Below, in pieces: positions 31,118-39,653 of a stretch of 64,000 bases of DNA. This stretch comes from an uncultured Clostridia bacterium (GTDB lineage: Bacteria > Bacillota > Clostridia > Christensenellales > Borkfalkiaceae). The number at the start of each line of letters is the position of its first letter. Position 1 is the first letter of the stretch. Under the pieces are notes generated by a model that worked only from the letters and a program-made list of their open reading frames with translations, searched no databases and had not been told where the DNA came from. The translations under genes were made by a program, and so were the position numbers. The stretch lies in contig CAMFEK010000001.1 in NCBI GenBank assembly GCA_945949395.1, positions 1-64,000 of the forward strand, read 5' to 3'.

Positions 31118-31735
31118 ATGAATAATCTTTGGTACGTTTTGTTGCTCGGCGTCGTGCTGGCGCTCGACGCCGTCACGGTGAGCATCACCAACGGAATCGT
31201 GGAGAGCAAGATGAGGCTGACGAAAGTCTTTCTCATCGCCCTCTTCTACGCTTTCTTCCAGTTCCTGATGCCCGTAATCGGCTACTATGCGTCCGGCTTT
31301 TTGGAATCCTTCATCCGCGATTGGGCGCATTGGGTGTCCTTTTCCTTCCTCCTCATCGTCGGCGGCAAGATGATTTTGGATTCCGTCAAGGAGATGCGCG
31401 GCGAGGGGGAAGAGCGGGAAGAGCGCGGGGAAACGCTCACCCTCGGCAAGCTCACGATGCAGGCGATCGCCACGAGCATCGACGCGCTCGCCGTCGGCAT
31501 CACCATGCTCGCCTGCGAGGCGCAGGGGGAGCTTTACGCCAACGTATGGATAGACAGCCTCGTCATCGGCGCCGTCACCTTTCTGCTCTGCTTTTTCGCC
31601 GTCCTGCTCGGAAGGGCGGCGGGCGGCAAGATCAAGGTTCCCTCTGCGGCGCAGCTGATAGGGGGGATCGTCCTCGTCCTTCTCGGCTTAAAAATACTGT
31701 TGCAGGGGCTGAAAGTCCTGCCGCAGGGCTTTTAG
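31118..31735 (+). CDS. mntP: Manganese efflux pump MntP, 205 aa
   Basis: A six-helix membrane protein of the MntP/DUF204 family. Two repeated halves each carry a conserved Asp motif: VLALDAVTVSITNGI (about 12-26) and ATSIDALAVGITML (about 116-129). A charged cytoplasmic loop EGEEREERGE separates them. It exports Mn2+ to prevent toxicity. The manganese riboswitch upstream gives a coherent feedback loop. AGG is the only ribosome site visible. Confidence 0.95.
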   Translation: MNNLWYVLLLGVVLALDAVTVSITNGIVESKMRLTKVFLIALFYAFFQFLMPVIGYYASGFLESFIRDWAHWVSFSFLLIVGGKMILDSVKEMRGEGEEREERGETLTLGKLTMQAIATSIDALAVGITMLACEAQGELYANVWIDSLVIGAVTFLLCFFAVLLGRAAGGKIKVPSAAQLIGGIVLVLLGLKILLQGLKVLPQGF

Positions 31736-31813
31736 GCGAATGGGGAAAGAAGGGGAGGGAAAAGTCTCGTTTCCTCCCTTCATAATCTTTCTCCCGATGC
31801 GCAAACTACCCGT

Positions 31814-32509
31814 ATGCCGTCTTCGTTTACCCATTATCTCGTCGGCAGAAGCGTCTGCGCCCTTCTGCCCTTCCCCTTTTCCACCCCCTGCGAAGTAGGG
31901 TGTCAGGGGGGAGATTTCGCTTTTTTCCTGCCTTCTTTTTCGAGAAAGAACAATTTGGGAAGAGTCCTTCACCGCGGGGACCCTTACGCCTTCTTCTCCC
32001 GCCTGGCAAGCTATTGTTTCGAGCGCCCCGAAACGCTTTCCTACGCGCTCGGCTACCTCACGCACTATGCGACGGACGTCTGCTTTCATCCCTATATTTA
32101 CCGCACGATACGAAAAGGTCTCTCCCACGCCGCGCTCGAGAGCGCCGTCGACGCTTACTTTTTACGCAAAGAGGGCAGGGCGGGCTACCGCATTCCCGTA
32201 AATATGCTCTCGCATAAGGAGAGGGAGGATATCGCCCGCCTCTACTTGGAAATATCGAATAGGCGCGTCACGGCAAAGGGGTTCGTGTCCGCCTGCAGGG
32301 CGCTCGATCTCGTCTCCCGCCGCGTGCTGCCCATGCTCTCGAATCGGCAGGAGGAAACGGAAAGGGATAGCAAAAAGTGGGAGGAGCTCCTCTCCCGCTC
32401 CGTCTCCCTGTCCCTTCGGCTCGCCTCGGAATTTCTCCCCTGCGCGCAAAACGGGGGAGAACTTTCCAAAAATTCCTTCATGCGGGATTTTTCGGGCAAA
32501 ATTTTTTGA
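31814..32509 (+). CDS. Zinc-dependent phospholipase C-like protein, 231 aa
   Basis: Resembles the Zn_dep_PLPC family of all-helical metal hydrolases: MPSSFTHYLVGRSV, GCQGGDFAFF, RVLHRGD and LGYLTHYATDVCFHPYIY place the expected His and Asp zinc ligands. Unlike secreted PlcC it has no signal peptide, so it is probably cytoplasmic and its substrate is unknown. No clear Shine-Dalgarno is seen before ATG 31814; the start is chosen because family members begin MPSxxTHY. It is 78 bases after mntP. Confidence 0.8.
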   Translation: MPSSFTHYLVGRSVCALLPFPFSTPCEVGCQGGDFAFFLPSFSRKNNLGRVLHRGDPYAFFSRLASYCFERPETLSYALGYLTHYATDVCFHPYIYRTIRKGLSHAALESAVDAYFLRKEGRAGYRIPVNMLSHKEREDIARLYLEISNRRVTAKGFVSACRALDLVSRRVLPMLSNRQEETERDSKKWEELLSRSVSLSLRLASEFLPCAQNGGELSKNSFMRDFSGKIF

Positions 32510-32538
32510 AAATCTTTGTCTTTTGGTTGTAAAACCGA

Positions 32539-32567
32539 TTGACAAGATTTTTTTTCTATGGTAAACT
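32539..32567 (+). promoter_or_regulatory. Promoter of rpmG-secE-nusG
   Basis: TTGACA (32539-32544), 17 bp and TAAACT (32562-32567). A small hairpin CACC/GGTG followed by T7 (32577-32602) in the leader could attenuate. Confidence 0.7.
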
Positions 32568-32618
32568 ACAGATACGCACCTGAAGAAGGGTGTAATTTTT
32601 TTGTATGGAGTTTTCGAT

Positions 32619-32783
32619 ATGGCAGTTAAAACGACGAGAACCAAAATAACATTTGAATGCACCGAATGCAAGCATAGAAACTACGATACGATCAAGAACA
32701 AGAGAAACGATCCCGACAGACTCGTACTCAGCAAGTATTGTCCTTTCTGCAAAAAGCACACCGACCACAAAGAATCCAAGTAA
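32619..32783 (+). CDS. rpmG: Ribosomal protein L33, 54 aa
   Basis: A small zinc-ribbon 50S protein. CTECKHRNY and CPFCKKHT provide the four Cys of the zinc-containing (C+) form. [11 protein letters not shown] and [14 protein letters not shown] are canonical. ATG 32619 with GGAG; an upstream in-frame TTG (32601) is rejected. It is the first gene of the rpmG-secE-nusG cluster typical of Firmicutes. Confidence 0.97.
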   Translation: MAVKTTRTKITFECTECKHRNYDTIKNKRNDPDRLVLSKYCPFCKKHTDHKESK

Positions 32784-32840
32784 TTCTTTTCGGCATCCAT
32801 CCGTTTTTTAAGCGGATCAAATCGTTATAGAGGTAAAGAA

Positions 32841-33086
32841 ATGGCAAAAGAAACGACAAATAAAGTCGAAAAGAAAGAGGACAAGAAACCCAACATTTTC
32901 GTTCGTTTCGGCAGAAAGGTCAAAGAGGTCTTCTCCGAACTCAAAAAGGTTACTTGGCCCACTTTCCCCAAAATCGCAAAAGCTACCGGCGTTGTTATCG
33001 TCGTTGTATTGGTTTTCACCATTGCCGTTACGGCGGTCGATAGCGGGTTGATCCAGCTTTTGAAATTGTTGACCAACCTGGGTTAA
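32841..33086 (+). CDS. secE: Preprotein translocase subunit SecE, 81 aa
   Basis: A Lys/Glu-rich N-terminus (1-25), then the conserved amphipathic helix VKEVFSELKKVTWPTFPKI and one transmembrane helix (about 52-75, VVIVVVLVFTIAVTAVDSGL). This is the minimal one-helix SecE of Gram-positives that clamps SecY in the SecYEG channel. AGAGGT precedes the ATG. Confidence 0.96.
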   Translation: MAKETTNKVEKKEDKKPNIFVRFGRKVKEVFSELKKVTWPTFPKIAKATGVVIVVVLVFTIAVTAVDSGLIQLLKLLTNLG

Positions 33087-33098
33087 GAGAGGGCGGAT

Positions 33099-33635
33099 AT
33101 GAACGAAACGGATATTCAGCCCAAGTGGTATATCCTTCACACCTATTCCGGTTACGAACAGATGGTAAAGGATAATCTGGAAAAGTTGATCGAAAACAAC
33201 AACCTTTCCGATCAGATCACCGATCTTAAGATCCCTTTGGAAGAGAGCATCGTAGAGGATAAGAACGGCAAGAGAAAGACGGTTTATCACAAAATGCTTC
33301 CCTGCTACGTGTTCATCAAGATGATCTATTCCAACCAGCTTTGGTATTTAGTCACCAACACGAGAGGCGTCACGGGTTTCTGCGGACCTCAAGGCAGACC
33401 CATTCCCATGAAACAGGACGAGATCCGGAAGATGCGGCTCGAAGAATTCGTGGCGGACGCGCACTACAAGGTCGGCGACAAGATCTATATCGAGTTCGGA
33501 CCTTTGAGCGGATTCTACGGCACGATCGTGGAGTGTCACGACGACACCCAAAAGGCGAAGGTCGAAACGGTCATGTTCGACCGCACGCAGGTCGTCGACG
33601 TAGAGTACAATCAGATCAAGCTCGCCGATAACTGA
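33099..33635 (+). CDS. nusG: Transcription antitermination factor NusG, 178 aa
   Basis: The NGN domain (1-110) starts KWYILHTYSGYEQMVKDNLEKLIE and includes RKMLPCYVFIKM-type strand residues. The C-terminal KOW domain has VGDKIYIEFGPLSGFYGTIVECHDD. It binds RNA polymerase and modulates pausing and Rho or ribosome coupling. 12 bases after secE, standard order before rplK. Confidence 0.97.
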   Translation: MNETDIQPKWYILHTYSGYEQMVKDNLEKLIENNNLSDQITDLKIPLEESIVEDKNGKRKTVYHKMLPCYVFIKMIYSNQLWYLVTNTRGVTGFCGPQGRPIPMKQDEIRKMRLEEFVADAHYKVGDKIYIEFGPLSGFYGTIVECHDDTQKAKVETVMFDRTQVVDVEYNQIKLADN

Positions 33636-33733
33636 TAACGAAATCAACGGAGCGAAAGCTCCCTTGAAATATGTGGGAGAGATATCAAATCTTTAAGGAT
33701 ATCTTGCTATAACCACAAAATGGAGGATTTATT

Positions 33734-34159
33734 ATGGCTAAAAAGATCACTGCGGTCGTAAAATTACAGCTCCCCGCAGGAAAAGCAACTCCGGCTCCCC
33801 CTGTAGGTTCTACATTGGGCCCCTATGGTATCAATTTGCCTGGATTCACGAAGGAATTCAACGCAAAGACGGCAGATAAGGCAGGTCTTATCATTCCCGT
33901 AGTCGTAACGATTTATCAGGATCGTTCCTTTACGTTCATTCTCAAGACTCCCCCCGCACCCGTACTCATCAAGAAGGCTCTCGGCATCGAAACCGCAAGC
34001 GCTAAGCCCAACATGGACAAGGTAGGCAAACTCACCAAGGCGCAGGTGGAAGAGATCGCCAAGCTCAAGATGCCCGATCTCAACTGCACTTCTTTGGAAA
34101 GCGCAATGAGCATGATCAAGGGTACCGCACGCAGCATGGGCGTTACCGTAGAAGAATAA
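33734..34159 (+). CDS. rplK: Ribosomal protein L11, 141 aa
   Basis: Forms the GTPase-associated centre with 23S helices 43/44. [27 protein letters not shown] and the C-terminal [26 protein letters not shown] are canonical, including the proline pair contacted by thiostrepton. A TGGAGG site precedes the ATG. The 98-base gap after nusG has a GGAGC-GAAA-GCTCC hairpin and an AGATATC/GATATCT pair of unknown role. Confidence 0.97.
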   Translation: MAKKITAVVKLQLPAGKATPAPPVGSTLGPYGINLPGFTKEFNAKTADKAGLIIPVVVTIYQDRSFTFILKTPPAPVLIKKALGIETASAKPNMDKVGKLTKAQVEEIAKLKMPDLNCTSLESAMSMIKGTARSMGVTVEE

Positions 34160-34216
34160 TAAGGAGTATGGTGGGAGAGGAAATTTCCTCGATCGAACCA
34201 CCGGGAGGTATATTGA
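34160..34216 (+). promoter_or_regulatory. Structured rplK-rplA spacer
   Basis: GGTGG near 34169 pairs with CCACC near 34198, enclosing GGAAATTTCC. Such a hairpin just before the L1 gene could be an L1 autoregulation site, but I could not compare it with known ones. Confidence 0.35.
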
Positions 34217-34894
34217 ATGGGTAAGAAATACATCGAAAGCGTAAAAACTTACGATCCCGCAAAAAGTTATGAAGTAAACGAAGCTATGGGTCTCGTCATC
34301 GATACCGCCAAGGCAAAGTTTGATGAATCGGTAGAAATGCACATCAGACTCGGCGTTGATCCCCGTCAGGCAGATCAGCAGGTCCGCGGCGTATTGGTGC
34401 TCCCCAACGGTACCGGTAAGACGAAGAAAGTTCTCGTCATCGCCAAGGGCGCCAAGGCAGACCAGGCGGTAGCGGCAGGCGCAGACTTCGTCGGCGCGGA
34501 AGAAATGATCGCCAAAATTCAGGGCGGTTGGTTCGATTTCGACGTCGTCGTCACGACGCCCGACATGATGGGTCTCGTAGGCCGTATCGGTAAGCTCCTC
34601 GGTCCTAAGGGCTTGATGCCTAACCCCAAGAGCGGCACCGTTACCATGGACGTAGAAAAGGCGGTTAGAGAAGTAAAGGCAGGTAAGGTCGAATACCGTT
34701 TGGACAAGGCTGCCATCATTCACGTCGCCATCGGCAAGAAGAGCTTCGGCGTAGAAAAGCTCGTGGAGAACTTCACCGCGCTCATGGACGCCGTCATCAA
34801 GGCGAAGCCCGCAGCGGCAAAAGGTCAGTACATCAAGTCCGTAGTCGTGGCAAGCACGATGGGCCCCGGTGTCAAAGTGGCTGTCAGATTATAA
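34217..34894 (+). CDS. rplA: Ribosomal protein L1, 225 aa
   Basis: The mobile-stalk protein that guides E-site tRNA release. [76 protein letters not shown] is the L1 signature. C-terminal [11 protein letters not shown] and [16 protein letters not shown] complete it. GGGAGGT lies before the ATG. Confidence 0.97.
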   Translation: MGKKYIESVKTYDPAKSYEVNEAMGLVIDTAKAKFDESVEMHIRLGVDPRQADQQVRGVLVLPNGTGKTKKVLVIAKGAKADQAVAAGADFVGAEEMIAKIQGGWFDFDVVVTTPDMMGLVGRIGKLLGPKGLMPNPKSGTVTMDVEKAVREVKAGKVEYRLDKAAIIHVAIGKKSFGVEKLVENFTALMDAVIKAKPAAAKGQYIKSVVVASTMGPGVKVAVRL

Positions 34895-34910
34895 AAAATA
34901 AAAAGCGTCT

Positions 34911-34943
34911 TCCTGCAAAAAACGTTTGACATTTTTTGCAGGA
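34911..34943. repeat. 12-bp inverted repeat enclosing the L10 promoter -35
   Basis: TCCTGCAAAAAA (34911-34922) pairs with TTTTTTGCAGGA (34932-34943). The 9-base loop contains the TTGACA box of the rplJ promoter. As RNA it would form at the end of the rplA transcript. Confidence 0.8.
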
Positions 34944-34954
34944 GGGGCTATAAT
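34926..34954 (+). promoter_or_regulatory. Promoter of rplJ-rplL
   Basis: TTGACA (34926-34931), 17 bp and TATAAT (34949-34954). Confidence 0.9.
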
Positions 34955-34960
34955 AAGAAA

Positions 34961-35084
34961 GCAATTAAGAATGACCGCAGAAAGTAAGCAGATTTTCTTT
35001 AATGCCGCAGGGCGCTTACCGAGGGAATGAGAATAACTTTTTTTGAAAGAGTAGTCTTATACCGTGCGGTTTAAGGCTTTTTTT
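34961..35084 (+). ncRNA. L10 leader with attenuator
   Basis: The 5' UTR of rplJ has ACCGCAGAAAGTAAGCAG, a pairing GTAAGC (34984) / GCTTAC (35014), and CCGAGGGAATGAG, which resembles the kink-turn binding site for the L10-(L12)4 complex. It ends in a terminator-like stem CTTATACCG / CGGTTTAAG followed by GC and T7 (35056-35084). Excess L10-L12 should favour termination. Confidence 0.75.
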
Positions 35085-35123
35085 AACGTCGGACAAAAGA
35101 AATTTTGTTCTAAGGAGGTAATC

Positions 35124-35621
35124 ATGTCTGCAAATTTAGAAGCAAAAAAGGTAGTTGTTGACGAGATCAAGGCGAGAATTCAGGACGCGAAGTCCGTCGT
35201 CGTCGCGAGCTACAACAAACTCACCGTTGCCGAAGTTACCGCTCTGCGCAGAGAGTTCAAGAAGGTAGACGCAGAATACAAGGTATACAAAAACACCTTG
35301 ATCCGCAAAGCGTTCAACGATCTCGGCGTAACCGCATTCGACGCGGATCTCAACGGAACCACCGCGGTGGTATTCGCGAAGGACGAAACGAGCGGCGCTA
35401 AGGTATTTTCCGATGCCGTAAAGGCAAACGACGCGCTCAAGGATAAGATTTCCATGAAGAGCGCATACGTTGACGGCGCTTACGTAGATAAGGCAGGTGT
35501 AGAGGCTCTCGCCGCTATTCCTTCCAGAGAAGTATTGCTCTCTCGTCTCGTCGGCTCCTTGCTCAGCCCTATTTCCAAACTCGCTTACGTTTTGGACGCT
35601 GTGGCAAAAAGAGAAAACTAA
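35124..35621 (+). CDS. rplJ: Ribosomal protein L10, 165 aa
   Basis: The base of the L7/L12 stalk. KKVVVDEIKARIQDAKSVVVASYNKLTVAEVTALRREFKK and YKVYKNTLIRKAFND are canonical, and the C-terminal helix LVGSLLSPISKLAYVLDAVA binds L12 dimers. ATG 35124 follows TAAGGAGGT; the longer open frame starts inside the attenuator and is rejected. Confidence 0.97.
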   Translation: MSANLEAKKVVVDEIKARIQDAKSVVVASYNKLTVAEVTALRREFKKVDAEYKVYKNTLIRKAFNDLGVTAFDADLNGTTAVVFAKDETSGAKVFSDAVKANDALKDKISMKSAYVDGAYVDKAGVEALAAIPSREVLLSRLVGSLLSPISKLAYVLDAVAKREN

Positions 35622-35660
35622 TTTATTAAAAAAAGAACTCATATTTGGAGGATAATTAAA

Positions 35661-36026
35661 ATGGATATTCAGAAGTTTATCGAAGAAGTAAAAACTTTGA
35701 CCGTTGTAGAATTGAACGAACTCGTAAAGGCACTCGAAGCAGAATTCGGCGTATCCGCCGCAGCTCCCGTTGCCGCAGCCGGCGCTGTAGCAGCTGCTGC
35801 TCCCGCAGAAGAAGAAAAGACGGAATTCGACGTCGTGTTGAAGGAAGTCGGCGCGAACAAGATCGCCGTTATCAAGGTCGTTCGTGAAGCTACCGGTCTC
35901 GGTCTCGTTGACGCGAAGAAGGCTGTAGAAGGCTTGGGTAAAATCAAGGAAGCTATGCCCAAGGAAGAGGCTGAAAAGTTCGTGGAAGCTCTCAAGGCTG
36001 CCGGCGCAGTTGCAGAACTCGCGTAA
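35661..36026 (+). CDS. rplL: Ribosomal protein L7/L12, 121 aa
   Basis: The stalk protein that recruits translational GTPases. An N-terminal dimerisation helix (1-35), an Ala/Pro/Val-rich hinge (about 38-53) and the C-terminal domain [39 protein letters not shown]. Normal length. Ends the rplJ-rplL operon at a strong terminator. Confidence 0.98.
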   Translation: MDIQKFIEEVKTLTVVELNELVKALEAEFGVSAAAPVAAAGAVAAAAPAEEEKTEFDVVLKEVGANKIAVIKVVREATGLGLVDAKKAVEGLGKIKEAMPKEEAEKFVEALKAAGAVAELA

Positions 36027-36042
36027 TTCCCTCAAAAAAAGC

Positions 36043-36076
36043 AAAAAGCACTTGGCTCGCCAAGTGCTTTTTTTTT
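36043..36076. terminator. Bidirectional terminator after rplL
   Basis: AAAAAGCACTTGG (36043-36055) pairs with CCAAGTGCTTTTT (36060-36072) around CTCG, then further Ts. The minus-strand gene's stop lies in the T-tract. Confidence 0.95.
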
Positions 36077-36239
36077 ACTCCCGTATTCTCTTTTTGCGCT
36101 CCTCATGTTTTTTGTAAAAATCGTCGAGCGCGTGGCTCTTTTTCTTTTCCGCCTCGCGGGCAGGGGGCGTATCCTTCGTTTTTTGATCCGTCGCGGGAAC
36201 GGGGCGGGGCAAATTTTTCAGCAGAGAGTACCTTTTCAA
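36075..36239 (-). CDS. Small basic protein, 54 aa
   Basis: I do not recognise it. The start is TTG 36239, preceded by AAAGGAGG at ideal spacing, which is the main support for the gene. The product has a hydrophobic start MKRYSLLKNL, a Pro/Thr-rich middle and a Lys/Glu/Arg-rich end KKHEERKKRIRE that would form a charged helix. It is convergent with rplL and shares its terminator. Confidence 0.55.
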   Translation of the reverse strand: MKRYSLLKNLPRPVPATDQKTKDTPPAREAEKKKSHALDDFYKKHEERKKRIRE

Positions 36240-36299
36240 AAAAATCCTCCTTTTTTTATAAATTTCATACGAAAAACACGCAAAATAACGCATTTTTGT

Positions 36300-36328
36300 T
36301 TGATTTCACCGTGAATTTAGTATATAAT
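36300..36328 (+). promoter_or_regulatory. Promoter of the 783-aa lipoprotein gene
   Basis: TTGATT (36300-36305), 17 bp and TATAAT (36323-36328). Confidence 0.75.
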
Positions 36329-36381
36329 GATAAAGTATGATAATAGCCGAATTATACGGCTTAGAAAGGAGTCTTTTTTAT

Positions 36382-38733
36382 ATGCATAAAGGATATAAAA
36401 AGTTAATAACGGTTGCGCTCGGTTCCGTATTCGCGCTCGGAGCGTTTTCCTTTACCGGTTGCGCCACGAAGGTCGAACTCGACGGCGACTACGCCTACGG
36501 CAGCGTTTCCTCCAACGGCGGTTTCGTGGTCGAGAAGGGCAACTATATTTATTTTATAAACGGTCAGGAGAGCAACACCGCGGATAATAGCGGCAGCGCC
36601 GTCAAGGGCGCCTTGATGCGTATCTCCGTGAGCGATTTCAAAAAGGGCAACTACGGCGAAACGCAGATCGTCGTTCCTTCCCTCATGGTAACGGCGAACT
36701 ACGACGCCGGTATCTATATCTACGGCGATCGCGTGTACTACGCTACGCCTACCACCGCAAAAGACCTCGACGGTCAGGTGCGAAACGGCTACCTCGACTT
36801 CAAGAGCACCCGTCTCGACGGCAAGGATACCATCGCGAACTACTATTTCCGTTCTTCCGATAACTCTGCCGCCTATCGCTATACCGAAATCGACGGCGTG
36901 GTATACTGTCTGCACGTAGACGGCTCTTCCGTCTATTCCTATAACACGGCAACGGGCGAGGATACCCTTCTCGTCAAGGACGCGTCCTCCATTCTCTTCG
37001 ATCAGACGGACGCTACCGGCGGCAGAATTTATTACACCATGGACGTCACGGTGGACATCGACACCGAAAACGCGTATAAGGAATCCTACAATCAGATCTA
37101 CACCGCCACGGCGGACATGACGATAGATTCCCTCGACGCCAAGACGGCGTCCTATACCGTGCGCGGCAAGACGTATTCCTTCGATAAGCAATATTTGGAG
37201 GAGGAGAAAGAGGACTTCGACGCGAAGGACGTCTCCACCTATCCCTACGTCAATTTGGGACAGCTCGTTCTCGACGGCAAGGGCAGCACCAACGTGGATA
37301 CCATGTTCAACGAAGAGGGCACGCCCTTCACGCCCGGCGGCTATAAGTACACCCTTTCCCGCTCGGCGAACGGCGGTCTGTACTACACCCGCGACTACGT
37401 GGATACCACCTCTTCCAGCGGCGACGGCGGATGGTTGCTTTACCTCAGCGAAGAGAACTTTAAGGGTTCCTGGAACGCGTTGAGCGGCAATTTCGGCGCG
37501 TCCGCCGCGGAAAAGAACGAGGTCATCGCTTACAATACCGACCTCGCCTCCTCTTCCGCCATCTTTATGCGTGAAAACGGCAAAAACTCCTATCTCTACG
37601 TGGACGGCAGCGCGATTTACAGAATGGACGTATCCTTTGAAAACGGCATGCTCACGGAAGAATCCTGCCGCATCGTCAATTCCGCAAGCGGCGCCACCCT
37701 GCTCTATACGGACAAGGCGGGCGATTACGGCTACGTTTACTATTCCACCGCCGGCACCAACGGCAAGGCGCTCAACCGCGCCGTATACAGCGGCACGGCG
37801 GACGATTACAACGCGATCGCCGCGGATAAAAACTATCAACCCGTCCGTATTCTCGAAATCGAGTATACTTCCGACTGGTATCTCCCCGAAATCATCGAAA
37901 ATAAGATCGTCTACACCAACGCGGAGGCGATCGGCTCCAACGCTTATAATTATGTTTCCGTCGTGGATTTAAGCACCGCAAACGGCATGAAAACCAACGC
38001 GGAAGTGGCGGCGTTCAACGACCTGTACGCCGATCGCATGAAGGCGATCTCCGATCTGCGCGGCAAGCACAACGCTTTGGGCAATCTCGAATACTATTAC
38101 TACTACACCAACGCATTCAGCTACCCGAAGGCGGATACCGACGTGTTTGAATACTACGGCGACACGAAGGACTTCTATCATTCCATTCTCGCAGAGGCGG
38201 CGGACAGGGGATATTCCTCTACCTATCTTTACAGCGACCTTTATCAGAGCGAAATGGATAAGATCCTCGCGCGCGAAAAGGGCGAGCTCGGCGATTACAC
38301 CTATCTCGACGAAAACGGCAACTACTACGGTCTGCGCAGTTATTTCTATAACGATATGGGCAAGCTCACCGAGGAGGACGCCGCAGCCATCGCGGACGTA
38401 TGGCGCACGGGCAACGTGCTCACCCTGCCCGAAGAGGAAGAGGGTCTCGAAACCTGGCAATGGGTACTCATCGGCGTGGGTATCGGCGTAGGCGTTCTCG
38501 CCATCGCCGCGGGCGTCACGATTCCCCTCATCGTCATGAGCAAGAAGAAAAAGGCTCGTCTCGCCGCTTTGGAAGAGGCGAAACCCGGTCTCCATCACGT
38601 CGAGGTCGATACGACGGACGACAAGGAAATCGACGTCTACGACGAAGAGAGCGCGCAAAAGCTCGATCCTCAACTCGAACTTACCGAGGACGCGGAACCT
38701 GCGCCCGAAGAAGAGCAGGAAAAGCAAGATTAA
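36382..38733 (+). CDS. Lipoprotein with C-terminal membrane anchor, 783 aa
   Basis: A signal peptide ends in lipobox FTGC (Cys about 28). The large outer part (about 30-700) is beta-rich, with repeated YFINGQES, YGDRVYYATPT, VDGSSVYSYNTATGE and YVYYSTAGTNGKA segments that look like propeller or DUF5050-like strands, and many Tyr/Asp/Asn. A second membrane helix (about 702-727, VLIGVGIGVGVLAIAAGVTIPLIVM) is followed by a basic stop-transfer KKKK and an acidic cytoplasmic tail. The function is unknown. The layout (lipidated N-terminus, outer domain, C-terminal helix with inner tail) is shared with the 1169-aa protein at 43148. AAAGGAG precedes ATG 36382. Confidence 0.75.
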   Translation: MHKGYKKLITVALGSVFALGAFSFTGCATKVELDGDYAYGSVSSNGGFVVEKGNYIYFINGQESNTADNSGSAVKGALMRISVSDFKKGNYGETQIVVPSLMVTANYDAGIYIYGDRVYYATPTTAKDLDGQVRNGYLDFKSTRLDGKDTIANYYFRSSDNSAAYRYTEIDGVVYCLHVDGSSVYSYNTATGEDTLLVKDASSILFDQTDATGGRIYYTMDVTVDIDTENAYKESYNQIYTATADMTIDSLDAKTASYTVRGKTYSFDKQYLEEEKEDFDAKDVSTYPYVNLGQLVLDGKGSTNVDTMFNEEGTPFTPGGYKYTLSRSANGGLYYTRDYVDTTSSSGDGGWLLYLSEENFKGSWNALSGNFGASAAEKNEVIAYNTDLASSSAIFMRENGKNSYLYVDGSAIYRMDVSFENGMLTEESCRIVNSASGATLLYTDKAGDYGYVYYSTAGTNGKALNRAVYSGTADDYNAIAADKNYQPVRILEIEYTSDWYLPEIIENKIVYTNAEAIGSNAYNYVSVVDLSTANGMKTNAEVAAFNDLYADRMKAISDLRGKHNALGNLEYYYYYTNAFSYPKADTDVFEYYGDTKDFYHSILAEAADRGYSSTYLYSDLYQSEMDKILAREKGELGDYTYLDENGNYYGLRSYFYNDMGKLTEEDAAAIADVWRTGNVLTLPEEEEGLETWQWVLIGVGIGVGVLAIAAGVTIPLIVMSKKKKARLAALEEAKPGLHHVEVDTTDDKEIDVYDEESAQKLDPQLELTEDAEPAPEEEQEKQD

Positions 38734-38738
38734 GACGC

Positions 38739-38770
38739 AAAAGAGAATTTCCTCGCGAAATTCTCTTTTT
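38739..38770 (+). terminator. Terminator after the 783-aa lipoprotein gene
   Basis: AAAAGAGAATTTC (38739-38751) pairs with GAAATTCTCTTTT (38757-38769). Confidence 0.85.
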
Positions 38771-38824
38771 CTATGAAATTTTTCAAAAAGTTTCTTAAAA
38801 ATTCTTGAAAAGAATAAAAAAACT

Positions 38825-38854
38825 GTTGACGGATAATAGTAGAAAGTATATAAT
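38825..38854 (+). promoter_or_regulatory. Promoter of the zinc-ribbon/acidic protein gene
   Basis: TTGACG (38825-38830), 18 bp and TATAAT (38849-38854). Confidence 0.75.
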
Positions 38855-38861
38855 AACTGCG

Positions 38862-38902
38862 CTTGCATGATTTAGGGAAAATCGCTTTTCCCGTTCTGCA
38901 AG
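38862..38902 (+). ncRNA. Leader stem-loop of the zinc-ribbon gene
   Basis: CTTGCA (38862-38867) pairs with TGCAAG (38897-38902), and inside it GGGAAAA (38875-38881) pairs with TTTTCCC (38886-38892). The loops are asymmetric, as in protein- or ligand-binding leaders. No family recognised. Confidence 0.45.
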
Positions 38903-38968
38903 AGCTGTCGACAAATCGCCGATAAAAAAAATATACTGAAAGGTAAATAACGAATAAAGGGGAGAACC

Positions 38969-39529
38969 ATGACGGTAAAAGAAAAGATCAAACCGAGATA
39001 TATCAAATGTCCCAGATGCGAACTCAATTACATCAACGCCAACGTGCAGGAATATTGCGATATTTGTTTGAAGGAGATGAAGGGTAAGCACGACGACTTC
39101 GACGAATTTGACGTAGAGGAAGAGGAATCGATGGAACTTTGTCCTATCTGCGGCGAAAATATGATCCGCGTGGGCGAAGAAATGTGCGACGATTGTAAGA
39201 ACAAGCGCGACACCGACACGGAAGAGGAGCCGGATCCCGAAAAGGACGACGAATGGCGCTCCTATCTCGACGAGGAGACGGAGGAGAACAGCGTTCCCGA
39301 AGGTCTCCCCCCCGAAGACTTCACCGACGATTACGAAGAGGAAGAAGAGGAGGACGAAGAGTTCGAGGAAGAAGAGGAGGACGACTTCGAATACGTCAGC
39401 GGCGACGAGATCTACGATTACGACGACGAGGACGACGACGAGGACGAGGACGACGACTTCGACGACGACGATTTTGACGTCGGCTTAAAGAAAGCCAACA
39501 AAAAGAAGAAAAAATACGACGACGATTGA
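38969..39529 (+). CDS. Two-zinc-ribbon protein with polyacidic tail, 186 aa
   Basis: The N-terminal zinc ribbon CPRCELNYINANVQEYCDIC (about 15-34) has a CxxC-CxxC pair, and a second ribbon CPICGENMIRVGEEMCDDC lies at about 58-76. From about residue 80 the chain is almost only Asp and Glu, ending with DVGLKKANKKKKKYDDD. No enzyme motif. A zinc-ribbon head with an acidic tail suggests a nucleic-acid or RNA-polymerase-associated factor, by analogy with the acidic tail of the delta subunit, but this is inference. GGGGAG lies before the ATG. It has its own promoter, a structured 5' leader and a terminator. Confidence 0.7.
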   Translation: MTVKEKIKPRYIKCPRCELNYINANVQEYCDICLKEMKGKHDDFDEFDVEEEESMELCPICGENMIRVGEEMCDDCKNKRDTDTEEEPDPEKDDEWRSYLDEETEENSVPEGLPPEDFTDDYEEEEEEDEEFEEEEEDDFEYVSGDEIYDYDDEDDDEDEDDDFDDDDFDVGLKKANKKKKKYDDD

Positions 39530-39537
39530 TCGAAAAG

Positions 39538-39566
39538 GGGCGCGGAGGAATCCGCGCCCTTTCTTG
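39538..39566 (+). terminator. Terminator after the zinc-ribbon gene
   Basis: GGGCGCGGA (39538-39546) pairs with TCCGCGCCC (39551-39559), then TTTCTT. It abuts the next promoter. Confidence 0.8.
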
Positions 39567-39592
39567 ACAAAAAGGGGAAAAAGGGGTATAAT
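39564..39592 (+). promoter_or_regulatory. Promoter of the ABC exporter gene
   Basis: TTGACA (39564-39569), 17 bp and TATAAT (39587-39592). Confidence 0.9.
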
Positions 39593-39653
39593 AGGAAAGC
39601 GACGGGCGCGGAAAAAACTTCTGTCGCCCGCAAGTTAAGCGAAGGAAAAAATC

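Noticed and set aside
36403..37839. 478-codon minus-strand frame
   Set aside because: Shadow of the 783-aa lipoprotein gene, with Val/Arg-rich composition typical of antisense frames.
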